64,000 nt of DNA, from contig OW051469.1 of the NCBI GenBank assembly GCA_932521025.1, forward strand, positions 6,646,398 through 6,710,397, written 5' to 3'. A model generated the notes under the pieces. It was not told the origin of the DNA. It searched no databases and was given only the letters and a program-made list of their open reading frames with translations. The translations under genes were made by a program, and so were the position numbers. The stretch comes from Oscheius onirici. Its lineage: Eukaryota; Nematoda; Chromadorea; Rhabditida; Rhabditidae. Of this stretch, positions 35,081 to 48,036 are shown piece after piece. The first letter of the stretch is position 1, and the number at the start of each line of letters is the position of its first letter.

Positions 35081-35624
35081 TATTTTATTGAGAATCTTCT
35101 ACAAAAGAGCCTCCAGAGCAAGCCTGAACTAAAAGCGAACTGTTTCTCTATAAAGGTTGTTGATGTGTCATTCTAAGTCAGCCGTTTGTCAAAGTTATTC
35201 TGCCCTTTTATTCAGCAACAGTCACCTCGTTCTTTGTCCAACTTCGGTCCAATAATATCATCAAAACAGGCCTCCTCACTCATAAATTATGCGCTGCCGT
35301 TGTAATTGCGATCTGCAAAGGCCGGTTTTTGGAAGATGGCAAACGCTGACAGTAGTAGCATAGTGTTACAATTCCTGATAAGCAGGCTTTCAGTTCACCA
35401 TCAGCTATCATTATTTTGCCGGCAATAGTAGACGGCGGTCAAAAATCTTCCAGTACTTTAGAGACTCGAAACAGTCAAGTCATGTGAGACGATTGCACAA
35501 GGACGAACTGTGATGGATCGCGTAGATCAGCTGTATGGAGAGAACAATGAAATTGTTCGTAGATTATTTTATTGAATGACTAGTGGTTTACACATATAGT
35601 GAGATCGGAAAAAATTAAGGGAAC
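35081..35624. other. Interval between MITE and acidic-protein gene
   Basis: About 540 bases without recognisable coding frames or repeats. It probably contains the 3' untranslated region of the gene ending at 35625. Confidence 0.4.
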
Positions 35625-36230
35625 CTACTCTGAATCTTGTTTAAACGAAGGAGATGAAGGGGGCTCTTCTGTAGGGGGATCATCATCTGATTCTTCTTCT
35701 TTATCACTTGTGACGGCTTTTTCAGTTAGAATGAGTTTGAGATCTTCGTCTTTGTATCCTTCGACACTAAAATTGACGTTCAAAGAGTTGTGAAACACTC
35801 ACTTACAGTTCTCTGTAATGCTTTTGCATGATGCTACGAAGCTCCTTTTGCCCAATTTCTTCTTTGAGCTTTTTCGGAGCAACTACCTCTTTTTCTTCGG
35901 ACTTGACCTCGTCGCCGCTTTCGCAATCATCTTCGCCGGACGCATCGTCATTATCGTTGTCTGCTGGAGCTTGGAAATCGTCATTCTTGAAGAGATCGGC
36001 AATAATGGGCTGAATTTTTCTTTCGAAGTCGACTTCTGCTCTACGTTGACAGGCAAGCAGAAAAATGAGGTTGACGAAAGAAATGCATGTTAAAAAACCT
36101 TTCTATCCAAGTCATAAAGTGCTTTTCGGACATCTGCCTTCATCTGTGGTGCATCTTCTTCGGGGACGCTGTCGATCATCGCGTAGAGATCGCGTAGCAA
36201 CTGGACATTGTGCTCCTTCTCATTATCCAT
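35625..36230 (-). CDS. Acidic hydrophilic protein of unknown function
   Basis: Start ATG at 36230: MDNEKEHNVQLLRDLYAMID, then SVPEEDAPQMKADVRKALYD. After an intron of about 57 bases comes AEVDFERKIQPIIADLFKND, then an Asp/Glu-rich run (NDNDDASGEDDCESGDEVKS) and KELRSIMQKHYREL. After a second short intron come EGYKDEDLKLILTEKAVTSD and a Ser/Pro/Glu tail ending in TAG at 35625. There is no signal peptide or membrane helix. I do not recognise a family; a chromatin or histone-chaperone-like role would be guesswork from acidity alone. The phase at the first junction does not close neatly with the most obvious splice sites, so that boundary is uncertain. Confidence 0.65.
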
Positions 36231-36810
36231 TTTCGGCCTGAAAAAAAGATTAAATTAAGCAAATAGGAGCCTAACATTATTAAAAGCTTCAAGCTGAATA
36301 TACAGAGAAACTCTTCTGAAGAGTTCTTTCGAGAAAACCATAAGGTCTGACATAAGACAGGTACAAGTAGACATGACGGGCCGGGCCTGAAAACCTTGGC
36401 CCCCGGGGAAATTTTAGAAAAAAAGGGGTGTTTTTGACAAAAATCTGCATTTTTTCGTCATTTTTAGTAAAAAAAAAGATCAGCAAAATATAACAATACA
36501 AGGTTGGCAACGCCCTTCCAGGGCTAAACTAGAAATTCATGACTTCGTTCTGTCAGCCCTAGTCGTGGTTTCCCTTTCATTCCTCCTTTGTTATTCTTCT
36601 CCAGGCACTCTCCCTGACCCTCCAAAAAAACTACCGAAATTATATTTGAACCCACTCCCTCCCAAGCCTAATTTCAAAATGTAGGACCTCAACGGATCGC
36701 CCGGCCCGTTCCTAGCTCTAGTGAGTCTCAGTTCTACTGTCCCTTCCCTTCTTCCCTTGTCACTCTGCTTCAGACACTTCCTGTCCCTCCAAAAAAAAAC
36801 TACGTTGTTA
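36231..36810. other. Low-complexity, repeat-like interval
   Basis: Contains poly-A/T runs and a GC-rich patch (GGGCCGGGCCTGAAAACC near 36380) echoed near 37240-37290, suggesting old dispersed repeats. CCTCCAAAAAAA occurs twice (near 36620 and 36786). No gene seen. Confidence 0.45.
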
Positions 36811-37032
36811 TGGTTTGTTCAAAAAAAAAAGAGAGCTCGACCGTAACCCATTTATTTCCGCGCGAGACCCTTATAACATGGAAACATTATTATGTATTTT
36901 AATGTATTGAAACGTATTTTTGGCCTATAAGCCATAAAAGCCTAAGGATACTCAGCTAAGTTTTCTGTTGTTATTCCGGTCTCGCAGCGAATTAAATGGG
37001 TTATGGTCGAGCTCTTTTTTTTGAACAAACCA
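36811..37032. mobile_element. MITE with TA flanks, second copy of the TGGTTTGTTCAAAAA family
   Basis: The left end TGGTTTGTTCAAAAAA and right end TTTTTTGAACAAACCA are perfect complements, each flanked by TA. The arms continue with AGAGCTCGACC..AACCCATTTA against its complement, then diverge in the centre. It lacks coding capacity. It shares terminal sequence but little interior with the element at 34864-35080, so the two look like subfamilies moved by one transposase supplied elsewhere. Confidence 0.85.
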
Positions 37033-37783
37033 TAGAACACTTCGCGCACTTGCTTTTCCTGTCGCGACTTGTTAAAAACTAATTTGCGCAAAAATCTCCC
37101 CTCCTTATCCTCAATTAGAGCTTCAGACAAACACACAGACAGACTTGGGAGCAATTTATAGTGGATTATTTTTCTTTGATTTAGTTCTAAAATGCATTAT
37201 AATGTGACCAGCTTCATTTTTGGTCCGATCCCGGTCCGACGGCCAAGTCTGGGGACCGGGCCCGGGCCTGGAATACCCGGAGCCGTGTCTAGGTACAAAA
37301 AAAAAGGGAATTCATTTCGGAAAAATAGATCGAGAGGAAATTAGAACTTCCCTCCAAGACTTTAGACGCGCAGGCAATTAGGTACGGTAACCCGCCCGTA
37401 TTTTTGGACTTGGGCCAGGTTTATTTCAAGCCTTTTTCTCGGACTTTTCAATAGCTTTGCTGTTTATTTGTTTCAGGAATTGAATGTATATCAAAAAAGA
37501 AGTTGGGATGAATGTAAGGAAAACATGATGTTGAAAAATTAGTAAAATGTACTTCTGCGCAGTCCGTTTTTCAGCATTTCCCTCTGCCAAACTTCTTCGT
37601 AATATCTGTAGAACATCCCGGCATGCTCCAAAAGTGAATAGTGCTGTCTTTATGTTTTTAGATCTACAATTTGCATTTTTTTGCTCAATCTAATCAAAAC
37701 AACGCATTTTACCCCTATTCTTCTTCTGGCCCTCTTATATGTCGAGTTTTGACGTATTTTTACTGTCAACTTTTCAGGGTAAA
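37033..37783. other. Intergenic interval upstream of ATP synthase delta gene
   Basis: AT-rich with a GC-rich patch (GGGCCCGGGCCTGG near 37258). An acceptor TTTTCAG ends at 37777, seven bases before the next ATG, consistent with trans-splicing or a 5' UTR intron. No gene seen. Confidence 0.45.
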
Positions 37784-39082
37784 ATGCTGAGCCGTGTAGT
37801 TTCCCGTTTTGCCACCATCTCGACTCGCCAGTACGCTGCTGCGGCTGCAAAGGCATCGGGAGCCGAAGAACTGCACCTCACATTGGCTTCTCCTGATCAG
37901 GTTTCTTTCAATGTTTTTCATATTCATCGTCAATCTTTCTAGGCCATTTATACCAACGCCGTCGTTAAGCAGGTCGACGTGCCCACCCTCGCCGGAGTCG
38001 TCGGTGTTCTAGCCAGCCACGTCCCAACTATTGGTGTTTTGAAACCTGGAGTCGTTCAAGTCACCGAGACAGACGGTAAGTTTTCATACTTTTTGGTTTC
38101 TTTCACGAGATTTGATCCAAGAATGAAAACGCCGTAAGCGGATACCTTCTGCAGCTTCTTTATACTTTCCCTTTCACGTTAACAAAGTTGCTTGGCTGTC
38201 AGTCTCGGAGGTTATATACCTGCAGAGATCGTAATCCGTAGTTTTATCCATTTTTCTTTTTTGCTTTGAGTCTTTCGCTGAGGTCCTCAGTTCCCTTGTC
38301 TTTATTGATCATGAGCGAGACACTACTTATCTCTCTACTACTAAAGGTGTCTGTGGTGGACTGTTTATTTGTGTTTATCCATGGCCACGAGATTCGTCGC
38401 GACAAGTCAGAAATTGTCAGGATTAGTCACTTTTGAACTTGCAATAGTAAAGAATTGAGCGAAGATAGGTTTTGTCAAATGAATGGGTGAGAATTCAGAA
38501 TCTAGGCTTTTGCTTTGTATGTTTGAGCGCCGCAGGTGCCTTACTAAAGTGCAGTGGTGCCCGTCTGTCTGTAGTGGTGGCCGCACAGTTGTCGAGACTA
38601 GCGTAACATGTCAAGTTTTGTCATGTTAATCTTTTATCGAATGAGTTTTGAGGGGAACGCGTCTGGGGGAATCTTCAATATTAAAGTGCAACGGTGTTTT
38701 GTAATCAAAACTTTGACAGCCGTTGTTACGTACGTGAGCGCCGCAGGCGCAAGGGCGGCGAAAGCCGTCGTAGACGGCTGGTTCCTGATAAAACTAGATT
38801 TTCAGGAAATGTGTCCAAATACTTCGTTTCTTCCGGAACCCTGGCTATGAACATTGACGGAAGCTGCCAAGTGCTTGCTGAGCAAGTTGCTAAGATAGAA
38901 GATATTGACGAATCCGTACGTTTCTTTTTATGTCCTGAAACAAACTCGTCTTGCAGGCTGCCCGTGCCGAACTCGAATCCGCCCAGCGTGCCTCTGGTGA
39001 GGGAAGTGAAGTGGCCAGAGCCGAAGCCCAGATCAGAGTCGAAGTCGCCGAAGCTCTGCTGAAGGCTGTTACTGGTCACTAA
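37784..39082 (+). CDS. Mitochondrial ATP synthase F1 subunit delta
   Basis: Start ATG at 37784 with a mitochondrial presequence (MLSRVVSRFATISTRQYAAA). The mature domain follows: EELHLTLASPDQAIYTNAVV, KQVDVPTLAGVVGVLASHVP, TIGVLKPGVVQVTETDG, then NVSKYFVSSGTLAMNIDGSC, QVLAEQVAKIEDIDES and a C-terminal helical hairpin (ARAELESAQRASGEGSEVAR) ending VTGH with TAA at 39080-39082. This is the central-stalk delta (bacterial epsilon) subunit of complex V. The third intron, 38075-38803, is about 730 bases, unusually long here, and contains a GC-rich patch (CGCCGCAGG repeated near 38526 and 38741) but no gene. Confidence 0.95.
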
Positions 39083-39564
39083 GAACTCGACATCTCTCTT
39101 TGAGTTGTGATCGTTTGCGCCCTTTCTTTCACGTCATGGTTAGGCTATATACCGTTTGTTAAATGTATACTAAAAGTTAGAATGATCACAGCCAATAGAG
39201 AAGTAATTATGAATTTTACTACCATGTCGAGATTGACCAAATTACGGCCCGTCTATACCGCCGCGAACATTTTACAGTTTTGCCAGCGCTTTCACTCTCT
39301 CCCAGCTGACCCGATGATTTGAGGTGGATTAAGCGTCCAGCAAAGTGTCACATTAGTTTCTTGCCCTGTTCAAGTCCTTCTGATTATCGTTCACGGCAAA
39401 ACGAAGCCAATTCCTCGATTTTGGCAATCTCTTTCCAACAACAGCGAGCCAATTACCGTGTCACCTCGTTCCCTTCAACACGTTTCCGCTCTTGCCCAAT
39501 TTGACTTTGCAGTCACCAGTTTTGAACACTTCTTACTGAACAATACAGGTGTTCTTTTTAGAGC
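39083..39564. other. Interval between ATP synthase delta and membrane-protein gene
   Basis: About 480 bases without a recognised gene. An acceptor (TTTTTAG) ends three bases before the ATG at 39565. The same-strand spacing is larger than usual for an operon. Confidence 0.4.
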
Positions 39565-40178
39565 ATGTTGGCCATTTTACCGCTTCTTCTCGCTCCAACA
39601 GGTTGGGCCTTCCAGAACGAGACTTTTGCTGAAACCAGCCAGCTCCATTGTCCTTCGGCAGACGAAGCTGTTAGCTCCTGTGATCCGGGTATGTTTGCAG
39701 CATATTGACCTGAACCGTCTACGTTTTCTCGGAACAAACCGCGGGCGAAAGATTACAACAGGCCATAACGCTTGTTCTGAAACCATACGAAAGGAAGTTT
39801 CATTACTTAAGAATACCCAAACCTAGAAGTTTTCGATTTTGTAGATGATGAAAACGCAAAGGAATCATTATCAGAAAGTTATTTGTTGGCCATGTCTTCT
39901 ACATGTGTACTTCTCTATTCAGACACCACATTTTTTCGATTCCAATGTTGTGGAGACGGTCTTCTATTGTGCTGTGCACGGATCAAGGCAAGTTCACATC
40001 ATCTTAAAATTTGTTCGTTTAGCACTGGGTATGGTTCGTGGGAGTCGCAGCAATTGCCATTTGGCTAGTCTTTTTGATCTGCTGTTGTATTCGCTGTTTT
40101 ACTGGTGAGACCAACAGAATCCAGGAATACAAGTCAATTTCAGGAAGAAACAATCGTCAGAGCTACAACTTTTCATAG
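39565..40178 (+). CDS. Small cysteine-rich single-pass membrane protein (Shisa-like architecture)
   Basis: Four exons chain in phase from ATG 39565. They encode a signal peptide (MLAILPLLLAPTGWA), a short ectodomain (FQNETFAETSQLHCPSADEA, then SSCDP, DDENAKESLSESY) and a cysteine cluster (STCVLLYSD, FQCCGDGLLLCCARIK). A membrane helix follows (HWVWFVGVAAIAIWLVFLIC) with juxtamembrane CCCIRCF, and a short tail (NNRQSYNFS) ends with TAG at 40176-40178. The CC-x5-LLCC pattern followed directly by a helix resembles Shisa/CX-type proteins, but I do not claim homology. The intron after ARIK starts with GC instead of GT (GCAAGT). The protein is about 127 residues. Confidence 0.7.
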
Positions 40179-40239
40179 CAGATTGATTTTATTATGAGAT
40201 TCAACATGAACAAAGTGTAAATAACAGAATAATAAACGA

Positions 40240-43200
40240 TTACTTGGCTGGACGTTTTCGGCGCAGGATAGTGCGAGCTGAACCGGGAAGACCTTCCAAA
40301 TGAGCACGGGTAGAGCGAGTAGAGAGCTGAAACGGAAAAGAAAAGGTTGGTAAGGAACGTTGATTAATAGACGGGAAAGGGAGGCAGACATGCTGTTAGT
40401 AGAGAAATGTGATTCTAAATTATTTAAATGTGCTCCTAGAACGAAGAAAAGAGGCTGAGAAACATGCAAAAAGCAGCCCAAAAAGGGCGACAATCAACCA
40501 ACCTCCTCGACGACTTTGCCACGCCTCGGCTGACTATTTGGAGGCAGAGAAGAGGCTGTTTTCGAGCCTTCCTTTGTCTGGAAGCGATTATATGAGACAG
40601 AGGACATCGACTCGGTTTCAGGCATTACCATGAATCGAGAAAAGCTGATAGAAGAGAGGCAATAATCGTTCAGGCAAAAATATAACTTGACAACTCACAA
40701 GACGGGTCAATTCGTCAAGAGTCTCTCGGAACATGGCCTTGGCGTAATCGTTGACGTCGTGGTTGGTACTGTTGTAGATGACGGCATTGGAATACATGCG
40801 CATCAGATGATTCTTTAACTGTTGTGGATTGGCCACTTCTCCAGCCTCGATGGCCTTTTTCAGCGTTTGCAAATCCATTCGTCTGTTTATACGAGATTTC
40901 ACAAAAAAGGGCCAACTCTTACGATTTGATGGCGGCCGAATATCCTGGAGCTTCCTTTTCCGAAACCGGATGTAAGAAAATGTTGGAAAAGCGCAATCCT
41001 CTGACCAAATCCAGCGTGTTAATCAGCATATTCTTTGTCTGAATTGTCTCCTCCTTGACCTTCTCGTCTTTGCGCAGATTGGCTCTTTTCGAAATGGAAC
41101 TGGCTTCTTCGTCAGTCTCGACGCCGGGACTGAGAAGAAGAGCTGAAAAAAAGGCATTTCCAATGAAAAGTCACGATGAACTAACATTTGCCGACCCACT
41201 CTTCGACGTCGTAAACCACGCTGACTTCTCTCTTTGCTCCCGCTTTGAGACGTCCTTCTTCAATATCTTCCTCAATCGGCGTAGCTCTGGTACTGACACC
41301 TTCTTCCTCGTCTTTCTTCTCCTTTTTGACATTGCTCGTGACGAGCATTGCCTTTTCGTTGCCGAGCCACGTGATGCCGAACTTATCGTCGCGATCAAGA
41401 TCCAGACGGGAACATTGGATACCAACTTCGCGCTTCTTTTCACTCGATTCTTCAGCGACAGGTTCTTCTTCCTTTGTATTACTGCGAGTTTTTCGAGTCG
41501 TCGATGTCTGGAAGCGTTCCTTCAACTTTTTAAAATGCAAAAAATACTTTTGGAGGCAAATTTGTAACCTCCGAGAGGTCGAATAGGCGTCAAGCATTTA
41601 GCAATGAAAACTCACGGATGCACGACGCTCCTTCTTTTCCGGAGCAGTATGGAACGATCCGGCGATTGTGATATCCGTCTGACACTCGATGCTCGTAAAC
41701 TTTTCCGGCAGTTCTTCGGCGACAGAAGAGGCAGCTTCTGAATCCGTCTCTTTCTTAACCGACTCGCTCTTTTTCTTCGGCAGGGACTTTTTGCTACGTG
41801 AACTGAAATTCATAAAAGGTAATTTCTATGGAAAAGACTCACGCGTCAGAAGTTCCGACAGTGGAGGCTCTTTCCGGCAAGTCAAACACGGGCTTCTCCT
41901 CCTCTGCGGTGAGAGTTTTGTCGAGAACACGAGGAATGCGCTAAATAAAACTTTTCGTAAACAGCCATAGTTTAAACGTACTATAGATTTAGCTCGAGTA
42001 CTTCTTCCCCTCGTTGGAGTTTCTTCCTTAACTTCTCGGTGTTCATTTTCTACACGTTTGCGCGATCTGATCGAGTCACTTCTTTGGCGAGCAGGTTCAG
42101 GAACTGGCAGCTCGACGGGAGTGTTCGGCTCGATGTCCATAGGCTGAAATAGATTTCTTGAATAACATAAAAGCAAGTTACTTCGTCATTTTTGACTGGC
42201 TCGTCTTGGGGTGTCAGTTCTAAAGCAATTTTGACAGGAGTCTTGACAGGAGACGGTAATTTGGTAGGAGAAAGAACATGTTTGATAGGAGAAGGAGGCA
42301 CTTCCACCGGCATCTGTTCCGGCGAAGCTAGCGGGGTCGGCGTGTGTGGTTCCGCCTTTTTCGGAGTTTCCGTCTTGATGGGAGTGATGCCTTCACGAAT
42401 AGCTTCAGTAACACAGCGGATCGGAGACTTGATAGGCGACGAACGACTGCCAAAATATTTTAGTTTATACAAAAATTAGGAATACCTGGGTGAAGGAGAA
42501 CGGAAAGCCGTTTCAGATCCGCGTGGGAGAACGTCGGTGAATTTCGAAGGTGGAATTGGGGTTGGTGGAGACGCCAAGCTGTTCGACTGCTGGTTTTTCT
42601 TCTTCTCTTCAGCCTGGGCCATCAGACGACGCATATAGGCATTGACAATAACGTTATTCGTAGCTGGGTCTTTCTGAAACCATTATTTGGCGGAATTTGT
42701 ATGGGAAAATTTTAAAAAAAGAAAGCAGAATTACCTTGGCATCCCTAGCTCGAGCTTCTTCCAGAAGAGCCAGCAACTGGTCATCGGTCATCTTGGGCTC
42801 GTCGTTCAGAATGCGCTCGACGGTGGCGTAGCAGTTTCGAATTTCCACCATACATATCTCCGTTTTTTGATCAATATCCTTCTGGATCTGAAGATATTTA
42901 TAGTCGAAATATTTCAGACAACAAAACCTCTTTCTCGTAGTAGTCGACCCAAATGTCCACCAGAGTTTTGAGACTGTAGCCGGCAGTGCTAGTCGTCGTA
43001 GGAATCGTCACGTGAGCAGGGGCTGGAGCGTGGACCAATCTGTCGAATTCCGAGTGACATGTCTGCAAATTCGTTTTGAAGGATGTAAAGAAAAAAGGTT
43101 AAAACTGATATTTGGTCTGGTTTACAACTTAGGAGACCGTTTTAAGCGTAAAATTGGATTTTCAACAAATAGAAGGAGTACCGATTTTCCACTTTTCTCT

Positions 43201-43474
43201 GAAGGAAAGCATCATATAACTATAGCTCTTGCTTCAATATCCAGCATGAAAGTCTTTTCGGCTGGTCTGGTATTATTCGGACTAGAAATGTAAGGAAGAA
43301 AACACAAAAACTCACTCCAGGCGAAAAGAATCCTTTGTATTTGCGATTAGGGAAGGCCTCGTACATCTTCTTCGACCTCTCCGTCCAGTCGGTTTCGCTT
43401 TTCCAAACCTCCAGCAGCTTTTTCTTCTCATCGAGCGTCCACTTGTGAGGATGCTTGTCCTTTGTGAAAACCAT
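40240..43474 (-). CDS. BRD8-like bromodomain protein (Tip60/NuA4 complex subunit)
   Basis: Start ATG at 43474. The N-terminal SANT-like region reads HKWTLDEKKKLLEVWKSETD and SKKMYEAFPNRKYKGFF. A coiled region follows (RNCYATVERILNDEPKMTDD, LLALLEEARARDAK). The centre is long, disordered and rich in Pro, Ser and Lys, with repeated SPIK/SPVK-type sites (SPIKHVLSPTKLPSPVKTPV), RKRVENEHREVKEETPTRGR and acidic stretches. The C-terminal bromodomain contains LVRGLRFSNIFLHPVSEKEA, MDLQTLKKAIEAGEVANPQQ and YSNAVIYNSTNHDVNDYAKA, where the Asn in IYNS is the acetyl-lysine contact. The tail LPGSARTILRRKRPAK ends with TAA at 40240. BRD8 is a subunit of the Tip60/NuA4 histone acetyltransferase. About ten short introns are present. 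Confidence 0.85.
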
Positions 43475-43626
43475 CTAAAACATATTTGAACTATTCAAAC
43501 ATCAAAATGAGATAGAAATCGGAAATCCGAATGAAAAGGAACAAGATCGAAAGAGGTGAAGATTTATTCCCCGTTGCTATACAAATTTTAGTTTTGAGAT
43601 CTCCTATCAGAATATATTATTAGTCG

Positions 43627-44940
43627 TTAAGGCGGATGGCTTCGAGCCATGAATGGCTTCAGCTTGGCTAGAAGGTCATCCACTTCCGGCGGAACATTGT
43701 GGCTTTTCGTGTAATCGAATCTGAAAATTTGTGTTTACAGCTACAGGAAAGCGAGGCACAATTGCGTACGTACGCAAAAAACACGTACCTTTGCTCTGAA
43801 GCCTTTTCATTTCGGCGGTAAATGAGCAAGTTCCTATCTGAAGTGGACATTCGCAAATTTCTTCCCTTGTTATGATTGTCGTAAACTGAATATCGTGGAT
43901 CGTTCGGAGCTAGCTGAAAATAGCACTTTTTCTAGGTTTATTTCCCCAAGTTGCGAACAGAATTTTCCGTTCCGAGCGCGATCGACATCTCAAGCTGATA
44001 GCGGAGGCAAAAACAAGGATCGACAACTTTTTGTACGCTAAACGGTCCGGAGCGCGCTCACAATGGAGAAAGGCAGGGCGTGATAGCCAGGCGGAAATCA
44101 ACGAGCTTTTAACGGCTGGATAGCCGATAATTGATTTACAACTGGGCTCTCCTAGGTGATTTATGCCCTGCTTTCATTTGCAAAAAAAACTACAAAATGT
44201 TACCTGTTTGATCATATATCTCTCCTTCCCTTGATCGACAGGAAGAGGCTGAATTGGACGAAGAGGCCGGCTTCTATCTGAAGCAAATGTCGAAGGAGCT
44301 GACGCCGTCGATCGTTTTGGAACATTGGTTAACTGAAATCTATATGGACTTGCTTCCAAACGACGAACCGCTGAAGAGCTCCTCGACCAAGTCGACCCAA
44401 TGGACTGTCCATCTGGCATTGAACACGTGATTGCTATCGGAAACGGCATCCCAAAGTCGAGAGCTATCTGTTCCTGTTGAATTAGCAGCCTATACACGTA
44501 GTCCAACTTGTCAATCAGCTGTTCTGAAAAAAGAGGTTAACTTAGCCTAAGATGAGACAATTACTATCTTCGATGTTTTTGGATCTGGCACCTTCGTGGG
44601 GAGTGACTTTGTAGGAGACAGCCTCAGTCCGGCTCTTCTTGCGGAAATATTTGTCTGAATTTGAATTTTGAGAGCAAAAAGAGTACTGAACTAACGTCCA
44701 CTGGGATTTTTCTTGTCCGGCACGACTCTTACGTCTCCGTTCTCCATTAGACGGCAATGCGAGGAAGGAAACAGCGGATGCCTTGTCGTTACCTAAAATC
44801 GGGCATTTTCAGTATAAAATAACGAAATTACTCTGTCAATATCGTGTCCCATTTGCCAGATGACCCAGGCGTCCGTCTCATATTGCTTTTGATCTTCCTC
44901 ATTGGCCGCGAGACTTTCTCTGCTGAAAACAATTTTTTTG
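43627..44940 (-). CDS. Hypothetical basic/Ser-rich protein
   Basis: I do not recognise this family. Exons read leftward: ESLAANEEDQKQYETDAWVI, WQMGHDIDR, then KASAVSFLALPSNGERRRKS and RAGQEKSQWT, DKYFRKKSRTEAVSYKVTPH, QLIDKLDYVYRLLIQQEQIA, LDFGMPFPI, a Ser/Arg-rich region (SRSSSAVRRLEASPYRFQLT), PNDPRYSVYDNHNKGRNLRM, and FDYTKSHNVPPEVDDLLAKL, ending PFMARSHPP with TAA at 43627. A helix near IDKLDYVYRLLIQQEQ could dimerise. The 5' end is unresolved: sequence just upstream (near 44945-45000) is open but the splice phase does not settle the start. It lies about 150 bases beyond the BRD8-like start on the same strand, so the two could be co-transcribed. Confidence 0.6.
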
Positions 44941-45090
44941 TCTGGAACAGATCGCGAAGGTCAACGGCCAGCCTGACCCCAGGTAGACACATAAAGGCGG
45001 GTTTCAGATACCCGAAAACTGGACCGGGTAAAGGCAGCTATAGTATAAAGAGGTCCGAGAGCTCGAACAAGGCGCTCAACAACAGCCGTC

Positions 45091-46138
<1,048 letters not shown>

Positions 46139-46170
46139 TTGTGCAACCCTCCAAATAAATTTCAAAATTA

Positions 46171-48036
46171 CCTCTCATATCTTCGAAATCTTCTGTCATC
46201 TATCGCAACAGCTAGCTGTCCATCGACGGCTGGAATTCGTTCGTCTTGCCTAGCCGGATAAAGAAACTCAACCTACAACTTGGCGTCTATAGAAAGTGAT
46301 TAGGATAAGACCTACTATCTGACTACTGGGGTATATGCTGATCCGCGTAATTGTGGCCACGAAGCCGGTCTTGCCAGTTCGTTCTATCACAGCTCGCGTC
46401 TCCGTCACAATGACTCGCATGCCGTCCACTCTCATTTCTTTCATGCGATTCGGTACATTCCGTGGAAGGAGATGAGACAAGGCTAGGGGCCAGCTGGGTA
46501 TGAACAGATTTGCTACGGATTGTGGTCTATAAGGCAAGTTTGAGGAATTTCTTGGACCTTGCCTGATAGTTTCTCGATTTTCCGGCGGCACACTGGCACT
46601 TCGGAATCCACTGTCACCTCGACTATTGCCCTGTCCATGTGATGATCCATAGTCTGATGGCCTGCTCTGAAAACGACTTTGGTAAAAATACTAAGAAAGA
46701 GTGAACCCTAAAATTATCCTCGTGCCTCGGCCTTCTCGTCAGTTGGCCCTGCTCTGGTAGAATATTCCGTAACCGGCCTCGTTCTCTTGATGTATTGGAT
46801 CCGTCTCTTCGTCTTAATGTGGAACTGCCGAGTCTAGCGTCAAAACTGCTTATTCGTCCTGTCGATCTCCCTTCCATACTTACTGTTGTGCTCGTTATGC
46901 CGTTCGTTTCCATAAATCGCGACTTCATAATCTCTAAAGCTTTTCATGTGACGAAAAATGTTAGACTGTCTACCTGCTAATGCTATCCGTCGTACTTCTG
47001 GCGCTTGTAGGCATGTGATCAGTTCGGCAGCTTCTTCGGACAGTTGTTCCAAGCTTAACTGCTCTAGAATTGAATTTAAAAAGTATGGTAGATAGCTCTA
47101 CCGTTGTCAGTGGGTTCTTTGCCAGTTAACGCGAAAAAGAGTAGCGATCCGAGAGAGTAAATGTCGGCAGCGATATTGTACGATTCGCCTTTGGTCATCT
47201 CGATCGGCATATAGCCGGGAGTTCCGGCGAAAGTCCTCGCTGGTGTTGTGTGTATCTCTCGTGCCAGGCCAAAATCAGTGAGTTTCTGAAAATATTTTTT
47301 GTATATTTTATGTACCTTTTTATTACAGTAATTGTTTCAAAAAACTTACAACTCTAGGAGCATCATTTGGATCAGAAGGATTGTCAGGAAGCCGATAAAT
47401 GAGCACATTTCCTGCTGACAAATCTCGATGCATGATTTTTCGTGCATGGCACTGCATCAACGCACATACGAGCTGTTTCAGGACTTTAGCAGCTGAAACT
47501 TTCTTATAAACCTTTTTTTTAATGAAACATATTGCACAAAATAAATATTATGTACACAATTTCGAAGCAACAGAAAAAGAGAATTTACCAGCAATTTGTG
47601 CTAATTTTCTGCGCTTCTTCACGTAGTCTCGGAAGTCTCCGTATTCACAGAGTTCCATAACGATGTATGCGTAGCCATTTAGGTCTTGAAAGCAGTCATA
47701 GCACTGAAAATCGGGAAAAATGAGAGCTAAGAAAGAAAAACAAACTTTGACGATGTTCGGATGGGTTAGTTGTTTTAATAAATCGCATTCTTGTCTGATT
47801 TTGACGACTGGCACTTTTCTGTTTACCTGAAAATGTATATTAGGGCGAAAATGGAGAAAGCAACCTTTTTGAGAGCGACCTTTGCCGGTAGATTCACCAC
47901 ATTGTGGCATGCTGCTCTATAAACTTCGCCGAAGCCTCCTTTTCCGATTATATCCGCTTCGGAATCAAATGAGAAGTTCTAAAAATGAGTTTGTGGGAAA
48001 CCATAGGGATGTTCTTACATCAATGCTCAGTTGCAT
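46171..48036 (-). CDS. PLK4/ZYG-1-like protein kinase
   Basis: Start ATG at 48036 (MQLSIDNFSFDSEADI). The kinase domain shows the glycine loop GKGGFGEVYR, lysine in KVALKKVNRK, the hinge AYIVMELCEYGDFRDYVKK, the catalytic loop MHRDLSAGNVLI, the metal motif KLTDFGLAREI and APE-like GTPGYMPIEM. It then shows a basic Arg/Ser linker (STLRRRDGSNTSRERGRLRN) and a C-terminal segment like a cryptic polo box (MKEMRVDGMRVIVTETRAVI, TITRISIYPSSQIVEFLYPA), ending RRFRRYER with TAA near 46171. PLK4/ZYG-1 controls centriole duplication. The call rests on the HRDLSAGN-type loop and polo-box-like tail; another family such as NEK is possible. It appears shorter than C. elegans ZYG-1. The 3' end lies about 30 bases from the collagen stop. 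Confidence 0.6.

Noticed and set aside
38520-38800. GC-rich patch with CGCCGCAGG repeats in an ATP synthase delta intron, as a nested gene or structured RNA
   Set aside because: Only short hairpins (GCCGTCGTAGACGGC) and two 13-base matches; too little to call a feature.
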